Position numbers and translations under genes: made by a program | Part shown: one piece after another, positions 50,316 through 58,383 of the stretch | How positions within the stretch are numbered: the first letter of the stretch is position 1 | How the letters are laid out: every line of letters starts with the position of its first letter | Assembly: GCA_023663735.1 (NCBI GenBank) | Contig: JAMPGV010000002.1 | Location: 1-64,000, forward strand | Length of the DNA stretch: 64,000 bases | Origin: Muribaculum sp. | GTDB lineage: Bacteria > Bacillota > Clostridia > Lachnospirales > Lachnospiraceae | Direction: 5' to 3' | Notes under the pieces: model-generated | Told to the model about the DNA's origin: nothing | Database searches by the model: none | What the model saw: the letters and a program-made list of their open reading frames with translations, nothing else

Positions 50316-52001
50316 TTAATTGTTGGCCAGTCTCACCTGCTTGCCCGCCTCCACGGGAGCCGTGGAAGTGGTGATCACATATTCGTAGCCGTACAGCGGC
50401 GCGCTGATTGCGGAGCGGTTATCGTCGCTGCCTAACACTTCCACATCCACACGGGTGGCGATATAGCGGTTGCTGAGCGGTGTGCTTTTGGTCTCCACCG
50501 TGAGAATGAATTTGCCGTTGTTGTCCTCCCGGATAGCGCTGTTGGGTACCGTCAGGTCATAGTTGGCGCTGCGCTGTCCCACGGAGACGTTCAATGACTG
50601 CCCCGCGGTCACCTCCCCCGAGATATCGAATGTCAGCAGTTTATTCTGGTTGGGATTCTGCGGATCGGGCTTGATGTTCGAGAGAACCACATTCACATCG
50701 TCATAGCGCCACGAATTCACAAGTTCCGCCTCATCCCCGACAGACAGACGTCTTGCCTGTTCATTGGTCACCGTAAACTGCATGGTATAGCCCTTGCCCT
50801 CCGGCTGGATGGTAAACAGGATTCCGTTGCCGGGCGTGTCCTCGCCGGACTTCACGTTGACGTCGATAATGCTTCCGGACACCGGCGCAGTCACGACGCC
50901 GTTCACGGACTCACCCTGCTGCTCCGCCATCTGCTCCTGCAGCTTGGCGAACTCCTGCTCCATCTTCAAATCATCAATCAGCCGCGCCTTGGACTCCTTG
51001 GCGTCATCCAATCTCTCCCCGCGGCTTGCCACCTCTTTCGTCCAATTGGAAATCTGGTCTTCTACATTCTCACCGCTGCTGTTGAGTTTGTTGTTCAATG
51101 CATTCTTGGCTTTTTTGAGGGCTTTCTCCAGCGGTGGAAGCTTTTCTTCTTTAAGAGGTTTGAGTTTAACCTCCAAATTCTCGACTTCGCTTTTTAATTT
51201 ATCATTATTTTTCTTTGCTGTATCCTTTTGTACCTCAGTCACAGCAGGAACCTGCTCTCCCGCATCGTTCACAATCAACAGATTATTATTAATCATATCC
51301 TCATTTTGTTTAATCAGCTTCTTTTTGTTCTCTATTTCATCCTCGATTTCCTTTATCTCGTCAGCCACCTCATCATAAGCAGCCTGTGCCTCGTCCACCT
51401 TTTTCTGCTCCTTCGTTGTATTCGGCGTACCGCCGTTCGACTGCTGCTCTTTCCATGCCGCCAGCGTATCTTCCGCCTCCTCCAGCTCGTCCTCCAGCGC
51501 AGCGATCTCCGCATCCTTCGCCTGAACCTGATTCTGATAGGCCGCTATGGACGCCAGATTCCCGCTCTTGATATGCTCCAGAACGGAACTCGACAATTTG
51601 CCCTCCAAAATGCTGAGTTCCACATCCTTTACTTTCTCATCCCACTGCTTCCTGAGCGCCTTCAGTTCCGTGTTCTCACTAGACGCCAGATAGCAGAGCG
51701 CATCGCCCTTCTGCACGATATCTCCTCTTCTCACCTCGACGGACTGCACCTCGTAAACGCCCGTGGCGGTGGTGTCCCCGGTAGTCTTGAGCTTCACGCT
51801 GTAGGGATCCCCGCTCTCCACGACGCCGGTTCCCCGGATCTTGGCCGTGATGGTTCCCGATTCCACATACTGGGTCGCCACTTCCGGCAGAGAGTAATTC
51901 ATAATCGTGTTGGAGAAAAAGGTGAGTACCAATAGCACGCTCAGAAAAACGATTGCCGCCGTCTTGACCCATTCTCTTTTCTTGTTACTCTTCTCGTTCA
52001 T
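50316..52001 (-). CDS. HlyD/MacA-type adaptor with long coiled coil
   Basis: The 561-residue protein has one N-terminal membrane helix (about 12-32), a first biotinyl-lipoyl half (about 45-105), a long alpha-helical coiled coil (about 110-365, with KKVDEAQAAYDEVADEIKEIE in outline), a second lipoyl half (GVVTAPVSGSIIDVNVKSGE) and beta-barrel domains. In Gram-positives such adaptors extend MacB-type machinery. The helical hairpin here is longer than usual for MacA-type adaptors. It lies between the carbohydrate-type permease genes and the MacB-core-like gene. No ATPase is present in the operon. Confidence 0.83.
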   Translation of the reverse strand: MNEKSNKKREWVKTAAIVFLSVLLVLTFFSNTIMNYSLPEVATQYVESGTITAKIRGTGVVESGDPYSVKLKTTGDTTATGVYEVQSVEVRRGDIVQKGDALCYLASSENTELKALRKQWDEKVKDVELSILEGKLSSSVLEHIKSGNLASIAAYQNQVQAKDAEIAALEDELEEAEDTLAAWKEQQSNGGTPNTTKEQKKVDEAQAAYDEVADEIKEIEDEIENKKKLIKQNEDMINNNLLIVNDAGEQVPAVTEVQKDTAKKNNDKLKSEVENLEVKLKPLKEEKLPPLEKALKKAKNALNNKLNSSGENVEDQISNWTKEVASRGERLDDAKESKARLIDDLKMEQEFAKLQEQMAEQQGESVNGVVTAPVSGSIIDVNVKSGEDTPGNGILFTIQPEGKGYTMQFTVTNEQARRLSVGDEAELVNSWRYDDVNVVLSNIKPDPQNPNQNKLLTFDISGEVTAGQSLNVSVGQRSANYDLTVPNSAIREDNNGKFILTVETKSTPLSNRYIATRVDVEVLGSDDNRSAISAPLYGYEYVITTSTAPVEAGKQVRLANN

Positions 52002-52030
52002 TGCTCCTCCCTGGCCTTTCCTTCCTGTTC

Positions 52031-52090
52031 TGTTTTCTATTTCCCTGTTTTCTATTTCCCTATTTTCTATTTCCCTATTTTCTATTTCCC
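52031..52090. repeat. four 15-nt tandem repeats between permease and adaptor genes
   Basis: Four units of GGGAAATAGAAAAYA (minus strand) cover 52031-52090 in the non-coding gap between the MalG-like permease and the adaptor gene. They are purine-rich on the transcribed strand. Confidence 0.85.
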
Positions 52091-52139
52091 TGTTTCCTTT
52101 TCCGCTTTATCTTCTATTCGCTTCCTGCCGCCCAAGATC

Positions 52140-53081
52140 CTATCCCTTGATGCCGCCCTGATAGGTGATGCCGTCCACCAGATATTCCTCCCCGTACAAA
52201 AACACCAGCAGGCTGGGAACCATGTAGATCGTTGCCACCGCGAACGCCAGCCCGACCTCCCCCGCATTGATCTTGCTGAGGAACACGGACAGCGGGTGCG
52301 TCTCCGCGTCGGACAGCAGAATGAGCGGCTGCTCCACCATGTTCCAATAGTCGATAAAGACCAGTATGGCCGCGGAACACAGCGCGCCCCGGCACAGGGG
52401 CATACAAATTTTCCGAAAGATCTGCCACTCTCCCGCACCGTCGATCTGCGCCGCCTCGATGACCGAGTAGGGAATACGCTTCATGAACTTGGTCAGAAGG
52501 TACACCGCAAACGGCGAGAAAATGCCGGGGAGCCAGATGGACCAGTAACTGTCCAACAAGTTCAGCCAGTCCGCCACCAGATAATTGGGTACCAGCGTCA
52601 CCTGATAGGGCATCATCATCAAAATCACATAGGAGAAAAAGATGATGCCCCGGATTTTCCCCGTGTATCTGGCGAACCCGTAGGCTGCCAGCGACGCCAC
52701 CGCGAGCTGGAACAACACGATGGGTCCCACCAGTATCACCGAGTTCCAGAATTTCAGAAGATAGTCCGGACTCTTGAAAAGCACCGTGATATACTGAGAA
52801 AAGGACACCATATCCGGTATGAATTTCAAATTGACCTTCTCCGCGATATACACCTTGCCGCCGTTCTCGTTCACCGCGAACACGGAACCGTAGTTAGCGG
52901 AGATCTCCGAGGAGGACATAAAGGAGTTGGTGATGGTCAACACGATGGGCATCAGGAACAGAACCGCAAACCCGGCTGCGATGGCCGTGGCTATGGCAAT
53001 CTTGACAATGGACCACATCTTCTTTATTTTCTTTATCTGCCCGGCTCTGAGGGCAGGATCGGCATTGTTGTTCTTCCGCAT
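52140..53081 (-). CDS. carbohydrate-type ABC permease (MalG-like)
   Basis: The ~313-residue permease has six membrane helices and the EAA loop around ELRKFMKRIPYSVIEAAQIDGA-like residues (IEAAQIDGAGEWQIFRKICMP). Start ATG 53081 follows the upstream permease stop by 4 bp; the longer frame would overlap it. It pairs with the MalF-like permease. An extracytoplasmic loop of ~60 residues between the first two helices is longer than usual. The ATPase must come from elsewhere, as MsmX does in other Gram-positives. Confidence 0.88.
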   Translation of the reverse strand: MRKNNNADPALRAGQIKKIKKMWSIVKIAIATAIAAGFAVLFLMPIVLTITNSFMSSSEISANYGSVFAVNENGGKVYIAEKVNLKFIPDMVSFSQYITVLFKSPDYLLKFWNSVILVGPIVLFQLAVASLAAYGFARYTGKIRGIIFFSYVILMMMPYQVTLVPNYLVADWLNLLDSYWSIWLPGIFSPFAVYLLTKFMKRIPYSVIEAAQIDGAGEWQIFRKICMPLCRGALCSAAILVFIDYWNMVEQPLILLSDAETHPLSVFLSKINAGEVGLAFAVATIYMVPSLLVFLYGEEYLVDGITYQGGIKG

Positions 53082-53085
53082 ACCG

Positions 53086-53973
53086 CTACCCTTCCACATC
53101 CTTTCCGAAATGATTCTCCACGACAAACATTGCACCGATGATGACGATCATCACCAGCGACATCATGATCGCCGCGGCAGACAAAGTCTGATAATCCAGA
53201 TTTCTAAACTTATTGTTCATATAATGCTGCAGCATATAGATAGAGTCATGGGGATAATCCGTCGTCAGCAGATAAATCTCCCGGAAAATCTTAAAGGAAC
53301 TAATTAATGACATGATTGTCACAAACAAAATCGTGGAGGACAGATACCGGATTTTGATGTAAAAAAAGGTCTGCAAAGGCGTCGCACTCTCCAGTCTCGC
53401 CACCTCCAGAATATCCTTGGGGACGCTGGCCAGCGCCGCCATAAACAAAATCATATTATACCCCAGATTCTTCCACAAAAACAGCAGGACGATGACAATG
53501 GTGGAATATTCCGATTTGAACCATTCGATCTTGTCCACGCCGAACACGCCCAGCACATCGTTCACCGCACCGTTGTAGTGGAAAAGCACCTGCCAGATCA
53601 ACACCACGGACGCCACCGGAACCATCATAGGACTCAAGAAAAAGGTGCGGAACTGGCTCCTAAACGGAAGCTTTGCCTCCAGCACAATCGCCAGCATCAG
53701 CGACAGCACCACCGACAGCGGCACCGCGATCACGGAAAAGCGCACCGTATTGGACACCGCAGTCCGGAACGCGCCGTTCTTGACCACCTGCGAGAAGTTC
53801 TGTAATCCCACAAAATTGTTGCTGATGGGATTGTCAACCATGGAATAAAACACAATCACCAGATAGGGGATCAGAAAAAACACCAGTACGCCAAGAAAGC
53901 TTGGGGCTATGAAAAGCCCCGAGCTGAACTTGCGCTTCCGGATGATTTTGTTTGTCTTGATTCTCTTTTTCAA
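53086..53973 (-). CDS. carbohydrate-type ABC permease (MalF/LplB-like)
   Basis: The 295-residue permease has six membrane helices and the EAA loop LASVPKDILEVARLESATPLQ-like segment typical of CUT1 importers. It follows the first solute-binding protein gene by 16 bp and precedes the MalG-like gene by 4 bp. The substrate could be an oligosaccharide or polysaccharide fragment, inferred only from family. Confidence 0.9.
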   Translation of the reverse strand: MKKRIKTNKIIRKRKFSSGLFIAPSFLGVLVFFLIPYLVIVFYSMVDNPISNNFVGLQNFSQVVKNGAFRTAVSNTVRFSVIAVPLSVVLSLMLAIVLEAKLPFRSQFRTFFLSPMMVPVASVVLIWQVLFHYNGAVNDVLGVFGVDKIEWFKSEYSTIVIVLLFLWKNLGYNMILFMAALASVPKDILEVARLESATPLQTFFYIKIRYLSSTILFVTIMSLISSFKIFREIYLLTTDYPHDSIYMLQHYMNNKFRNLDYQTLSAAAIMMSLVMIVIIGAMFVVENHFGKDVEG

Positions 53974-53989
53974 AACAAGTACCTCGAAC

Positions 53990-56347
53990 TCACATATTCT
54001 CGTTTACATAGACCTGCGCGCGGCTCTGGATCACACCCGCCACATCCTGAGCGGAACGCTGTCCCTTGAAGAACGCCTGTGCCTCCTCGGTGATGATCTT
54101 CAAAATCTGCGTATCGGATCCCGCCGAAGGACTGGCCGTCCGAATCAACGCCTCCAGCCTGTCAGCCTCCTCGTCCGTGGTCACATGATAAGTGTACATC
54201 CAGTCGTCGCCGTATCCGATACCGCCGCCCGCGCCCTCGATCAGCGGCTCGCCGTCCTCATCCAGAATCTTCTCGCCGTTGTCATCCAGCACATATTTGA
54301 TCTCGGTGGCCTTGGCGCGCGCCTCGGCAAACAGTTTCCGGTTGCCGGGGAATCCCGAGCTGAACCGTTCGCTCACGCCCTCGGAGAGATAATGCTCCAG
54401 AAAAGTCCACGCGCCTTCTTTATCGGCACATTTCGTCGTGATCGCAATCCCGGCCCGCAATTGGAAATAGGTGCCGCTGTTCCCGCTGCCGTTGGGATAG
54501 CCCACAAAGGCCACATCCCCGTCGAAGATGGCGTCTTCCACCTGAATGCTTTGAAAATCATAGATATAACAGGGTTCCAGCAGTACCTCGCCGTTGGCGA
54601 TGCGCACCGGGTAAGAGGGCGCATCCTCGTCGTACACATACTCGTCCGGAAAGCGGGCTGCAAATTCCAATATCTTCACAAAGTCCTCCTGATCAAAAGA
54701 ACATTTGCCGCTCTCCCAATCTACAAAATCCGACAGATTATAACTCAACATGATATCCAGCGCGCGGCTCTTGGTAAAATTGGCAAACAGATCCGCCCCG
54801 GGATGTTCGTCCGCATAGGCAAGCATCTCATCTAACGTCCAGCCGGTCTTCCCGCCCAAATCAGACGCCTTTCCTGCCACGGTCTGGAGGGTGAACGTTC
54901 TGGGGACGGACACCAGCACGCCGTCGAACGTGGACGCTTCCAGCAGATTCTCGAAATAATCGCTCCGGCTCAGCTGACTGCTCTTGTCCAGATATGCGCC
55001 CAGATCCTCAAACACGCCCTTGGCCGCAAATTTGGCCGTATCCACACCGCTTAACACCAGCAGATCCGGACAGTTGTTCGAGGTGATGTCGTTGTTCATA
55101 CGGGTGAGCGCGTCGTTATATACCTCCTCGTAATTGGAAGTGTCCCCGCTCCAAGTCACGTCGTTGGAATCATAATAGCTCTTCATACTGATATGGTATC
55201 TGTCATTGCTCTTGTTGAAAGCCACAACGGCGTTGCGAATCTCATAATCGGATGAGAGGGAACCGACCACCAGCGTCACCTTCTCCGCCACCTCGGCGGA
55301 AGGCGTCTTGGTAAGCAGCGCAAACTCCTTGCTCTCCGTCATCCAGTCGTGGGATTCGACAAAGATCCTGCCGTCCTCCATGGCCGATACCAGATTGACA
55401 TAATTGCCGTTGATATCGCTGTCAATCCAGTCCAAAAGCATCTCGGACGTCTGCGTCTCAGGATCATATTCATAGAGTCCGTTGTTGTCATAGATCAGAA
55501 AGCCCTTTTCCGGTCCCAGCGTCAGCTGGTCGTTGTTGGGCCTTATATCCAGATCATAGCTCTCCCCCAGACTCTTTTGGGCAAAATCAACCGCATACAG
55601 CTTCATATCGCTGCCCATACCGTCCGCGGAAAAGAAAATCCGTCCCTCCCTGTCCGCACACATGGCGCGCAGATAGAGTTCGCTCTGCAGCTCAATTTTC
55701 CCCGCATACGCGCCTTCCGCATCGAAGAGCCAGATGGCGGAATCATCAGCCAGATAGATCCTGTTCTCGCCGTCTAAGGCGATTCCCCGAATATAGCTGT
55801 CCTCCCCGGCCTTGTCGGAGAAATCCAGCTCATACAGCCGTTCTCCCTGCGCGTTGTATTTACATAGAAAATACTCTCTGGAGGATGTGGTCTCACTCCA
55901 ATGGTAAACCGTCTCCACCGTGATGATATCGCCGGCGTCATCTATTGCAAAGCAGGAGTAATTCCGGCTGGAGTAATTCTGGCTGCTTCCGCCCGTCTTC
56001 TCTTCCTCTTTGTTCTCCTCCTCTTCCTGTTCCGCAAAAGAAATCCTGTCGGCCTCGGAACCGTCCGAAAGGCGAACGGACACCAGCTCCGTGCTGCTCT
56101 TCTGTGTGGTCTCATCCCACTGCGTATCCATATAATACAGCTTATCGTTCTGTATCACCGCGTTATACAAGCTGCTGTTCCCCATATCCGCCGTCAGAAA
56201 CGTGGGAACCCAGAGGAATTCTTTGGTCTCTCTCTGCGTCTGCTGCGGATCGTCCCCGCCCTCTTTCTGACTGCCGCAGGCCGCCAGCGAAAAAATCATA
56301 GCTGCCGCCAGACACAGTGCTAATCCCTTCTTGGCATATTTCTTCAT
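53990..56347 (-). CDS. large lipoprotein: propeller-like region plus family-1 solute-binding domain (paralog)
   Basis: Start ATG 56347 has AAAGGA nine bases upstream; the ATG two codons earlier is too close. The ~785-residue product has a signal peptide with lipobox SLAAC, an N-terminal region of repeated beta-strand blades (GIALDGENRIYLADDSAIWLF, GRIFFSADGMG, GFLIYDNNGLYEYD) at about 40-360, and a family-1 solute-binding domain at about 365-785. It resembles the protein at 46465, including the C-terminal tail RSAQDVAGVIQSRAQVYVNEN. It is the first gene of the operon. A sensor-plus-receptor role is plausible but unproven. Confidence 0.82.
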   Translation of the reverse strand: MKKYAKKGLALCLAAAMIFSLAACGSQKEGGDDPQQTQRETKEFLWVPTFLTADMGNSSLYNAVIQNDKLYYMDTQWDETTQKSSTELVSVRLSDGSEADRISFAEQEEEENKEEEKTGGSSQNYSSRNYSCFAIDDAGDIITVETVYHWSETTSSREYFLCKYNAQGERLYELDFSDKAGEDSYIRGIALDGENRIYLADDSAIWLFDAEGAYAGKIELQSELYLRAMCADREGRIFFSADGMGSDMKLYAVDFAQKSLGESYDLDIRPNNDQLTLGPEKGFLIYDNNGLYEYDPETQTSEMLLDWIDSDINGNYVNLVSAMEDGRIFVESHDWMTESKEFALLTKTPSAEVAEKVTLVVGSLSSDYEIRNAVVAFNKSNDRYHISMKSYYDSNDVTWSGDTSNYEEVYNDALTRMNNDITSNNCPDLLVLSGVDTAKFAAKGVFEDLGAYLDKSSQLSRSDYFENLLEASTFDGVLVSVPRTFTLQTVAGKASDLGGKTGWTLDEMLAYADEHPGADLFANFTKSRALDIMLSYNLSDFVDWESGKCSFDQEDFVKILEFAARFPDEYVYDEDAPSYPVRIANGEVLLEPCYIYDFQSIQVEDAIFDGDVAFVGYPNGSGNSGTYFQLRAGIAITTKCADKEGAWTFLEHYLSEGVSERFSSGFPGNRKLFAEARAKATEIKYVLDDNGEKILDEDGEPLIEGAGGGIGYGDDWMYTYHVTTDEEADRLEALIRTASPSAGSDTQILKIITEEAQAFFKGQRSAQDVAGVIQSRAQVYVNENM

Positions 56348-56529
56348 AATCATCAATCCTTTCTGCAGCCCGCGAATTTGAGCCGCAGGCACAATATTTG
56401 CAAGACGAATAAATTCATCTGCCGACTGTCCGGGAGCCTGCTTCACCCTCAGCCGAGAGTCCTTCAAAAACCTGCCCCAGAACAGTATGTCCGAAATTCC
56501 ACGTAAATCTTGTTATAAATCACAAACTT

Positions 56530-56558
56530 AGTATACAACATGTAGTAGTAAATTGCAC
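56530..56558 (-). promoter_or_regulatory. probable promoter of the unusual ABC/adaptor operon
   Basis: Minus strand TATACT (56530-56535) with a weak -35 GTGCAA (56553-56558) 17 bp upstream. The poor -35 suggests an activator or low basal activity. Confidence 0.4.
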
Positions 56559-56618
56559 CTTAAGATTTTATGAACTATTCGCATGATTTTCTTTCTGTTT
56601 TGTAACAATTTCTTAACA

Positions 56619-56646
56619 TTCCGGGAAATTGTTCGTTTTCCCGGAA
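56619..56646. repeat. 10-bp perfect hairpin in the 56.6 kb intergenic region
   Basis: TTCCGGGAAA (56619-56628) pairs perfectly with TTTCCCGGAA (56637-56646) around an 8-nt loop. No T-run follows on either strand. Confidence 0.7.
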
Positions 56647-56670
56647 TGCATTCCCGCCGTATACTCCGCC

Positions 56671-56710
56671 CGGCGCGCTCCTTCCCCGCCCGGCGCGCTC
56701 CTTCCCCGCC
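56671..56710. repeat. two identical 20-bp tandem repeats
   Basis: CGGCGCGCTCCTTCCCCGCC occurs at 56671-56690 and 56691-56710. The surrounding CCGCCGTATACTCCG and CCGCCGTATGCTCCG sequences also form a near-direct repeat. Confidence 0.85.
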
Positions 56711-56720
56711 GTATGCTCCG

Positions 56721-56853
56721 CCCGGGCGAGGATTCTTCCGGTTCAGACACGCTCCCGCTCCGCAAAAAACGCAACGGCTCTAAGGCTGTAAAGGACACAG
56801 CCTAAGTGCCGGCGTTTTTTAAGGGTCTGAACCGGAAGAATCCCCTGCCCGGG
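56721..56853. repeat. long inverted repeat with nested bidirectional hairpin
   Basis: The outer arms (56721-56748 and 56825-56853) are complementary over ~28 bp, 19 of them perfect (GGATTCTTCCGGTTCAGAC). Inside, AAAAAACGC (56764-56772) pairs with GCGTTTTTT (56812-56820), and GGC/GCC and AGGCTGT/ACAGCCT-like stems fill the centre. The inner part has the form of a bidirectional intrinsic terminator. It lies between two divergent operons, where a terminator is not expected. It could be a cruciform, an insulator or a mobile palindrome. Confidence 0.75.
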
Positions 56854-56920
56854 CTGTCCGATTGCAGTCGGCTGAAAAGCTTTTCCTGCACAGTCGCTGA
56901 GAAAATTTTCCGGATCTGTA

Positions 56921-56949
56921 TTGACAGATGTATCTTGCAATGGTATGTT
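56921..56949 (+). promoter_or_regulatory. promoter of the GntR-ABC operon
   Basis: Plus strand TTGACA (56921-56926), 17 bp, TATGTT (56944-56949). The predicted start site falls at the edge of the operator at 56960. Confidence 0.7.
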
Positions 56950-56959
56950 AATAGTATCG

Positions 56960-56984
56960 AGTGTATTATATGCATTAATACACT
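56960..56984. promoter_or_regulatory. YtrA-type operator
   Basis: AGTGTA, 13 bp, TACACT, matching the inverted repeat reported for the Bacillus YtrA repressor. It begins about 10 bp after the -10 box, so binding would block transcription of the GntR-ABC operon that encodes the regulator. Confidence 0.8.
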
Positions 56985-57089
56985 TAGATATCAATAGCAC
57001 TGCTTTCGGCAAGCACCGGGTACAAAGTCAACTGTATTGACTTGGCTCATTGCCCGCGGGAAGCAACCAATATCAGAAAGGATGAGTAC

Positions 57090-57488
57090 ATGATGATCGT
57101 CATCGATTACCGGGACAAACGGCCGCTCTATGAGCAGGTGGCGGAGAAACTGGCGCATCTGATCGTCTGCGGCGCGCTGGAATCCAATGCGAAACTTCCC
57201 TCCGTCCGCGCGCTCGCCATGGATCTGTCCGTCAATCCCAACACCGTCCAGCGGGCCTATGCCCAGTTAGAGCAGGAAGGTTTTCTCTACACGGTGGTGG
57301 GCCGCGGCAATTATGTCACCGACTCCAAGGAGTGGCAGAGCGGCATATTGCAGTCGCTGGAGTGCGAACTGCGGGAAAACCTCACCAAAGCCGCGGAGAG
57401 CGGAATGCCCAAAGACAGGGTACTCTCCCTGACAGAAGAAATCTATCGGGAGAAGGCATCCGGAAAGGAGAACACATCTTATGATTGA
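57090..57488 (+). CDS. YtrA-type GntR repressor
   Basis: The 132-residue protein has an N-terminal winged-helix domain (YEQVAEKLAHLIVCG, LPSVRALAMDLSVNPNTVQRAYAQLEQEG) and only a short helical C-terminal segment, the YtrA subfamily pattern with no ligand domain. Start ATG 57090 has AAAGGATGAG upstream. It overlaps the ATPase gene by 8 bp and has a YtrA-type operator in its own promoter, so autorepression is expected. In Bacillus the related operon responds to cell-wall-active antibiotics. Confidence 0.92.
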   Translation: MMIVIDYRDKRPLYEQVAEKLAHLIVCGALESNAKLPSVRALAMDLSVNPNTVQRAYAQLEQEGFLYTVVGRGNYVTDSKEWQSGILQSLECELRENLTKAAESGMPKDRVLSLTEEIYREKASGKENTSYD

Positions 57489-58383
57489 GATTCAGAATGT
57501 CACCAAGAAATTTGACAAAATCACCGCCTTGGATTCGGTATCCGCCCGGATGGAAGAAGGCCATGTATTCGGCTTGATCGGCACAAACGGCGCGGGGAAA
57601 AGCACACTGCTGCGCACGATCTGTGGCATATACGCCCCCGAGCAGGGACAGGTGCTGATTGACGGTCTGCCCGTCTATGAGAATCCCTGTGCCAAATCCA
57701 AAATTTTCCTCATTCCGGACGACCAGTATTTCTTTCCGGGAGGCACTCCTTTAGACATGGTGCGCCACTGCCGGACTTTTTATCCGAATTTTGACACGGC
57801 GCGCTTTGAAAAACTCATGCAGGCCTTAAAGCTGGATATCCGCAGGAAAACCAATACTTTTTCCAAAGGAATGCGCAAACAGCTCTCTGTGATGCTGGGC
57901 GTCTGCTCCGGCGTCAAGTATCTGCTCTGCGACGAGACCTTCGACGGTCTGGATCCGGTAGTCCGTCAGGCGGTCAAACGGCTTTTTATTCAGGAGATGG
58001 AGGAAAGCGGACTGACGCCCGTCATCGCCTCCCACAACCTGCGGGAGCTGGAGGACATCTGTGAACACGTGGGGCTGCTCCACAAGGGCGGCATCCTCTT
58101 TTCCAGAGATCTGGACGAGATGAAGCTCGGCATTTTCAAACTCCAGTGTGTGCTGCAGGACGGAGGACAGCTCGCCGACATCGAGAAGCAGTTTCCGATC
58201 CTGCAGACCGAGCGCAGAGGTTCTCTCCTGACGCTGACTCTGCGCGGGAGCAGTCAGGAAATCAGCAGTCTCATGGAGCGTCTGCAGCCCGTGTTCTGGG
58301 AACTGCTGCCCCTGACGCTGGAAGAAATCTTTATCAGTGAAACGGAGGTACAAGGCTATGACTTTGAAGATCTCTACGCATAA
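57481..58383 (+). CDS. ABC exporter ATPase (YtrB/BcrA-type)
   Basis: The 300-residue ATPase has Walker A GTNGAGKST, the signature replaced by FSKGMRKQLSVMLGV-like residues, and Walker B YLLCDETFDGLDP. The unusual DETFDGLD Walker B (Glu-Thr-Phe instead of Glu-Pro-Thr) is seen in this YtrB-like group. It overlaps the GntR gene and the permease gene on both sides, indicating a tightly coupled operon. Confidence 0.92.
   Translation: MIEIQNVTKKFDKITALDSVSARMEEGHVFGLIGTNGAGKSTLLRTICGIYAPEQGQVLIDGLPVYENPCAKSKIFLIPDDQYFFPGGTPLDMVRHCRTFYPNFDTARFEKLMQALKLDIRRKTNTFSKGMRKQLSVMLGVCSGVKYLLCDETFDGLDPVVRQAVKRLFIQEMEESGLTPVIASHNLRELEDICEHVGLLHKGGILFSRDLDEMKLGIFKLQCVLQDGGQLADIEKQFPILQTERRGSLLTLTLRGSSQEISSLMERLQPVFWELLPLTLEEIFISETEVQGYDFEDLYA

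Noticed and set aside
56613..57012. Short minus-strand frames in the structured intergenic region
   Set aside because: They translate the repeats and hairpins, with no ribosome binding site and no protein-like sequence.
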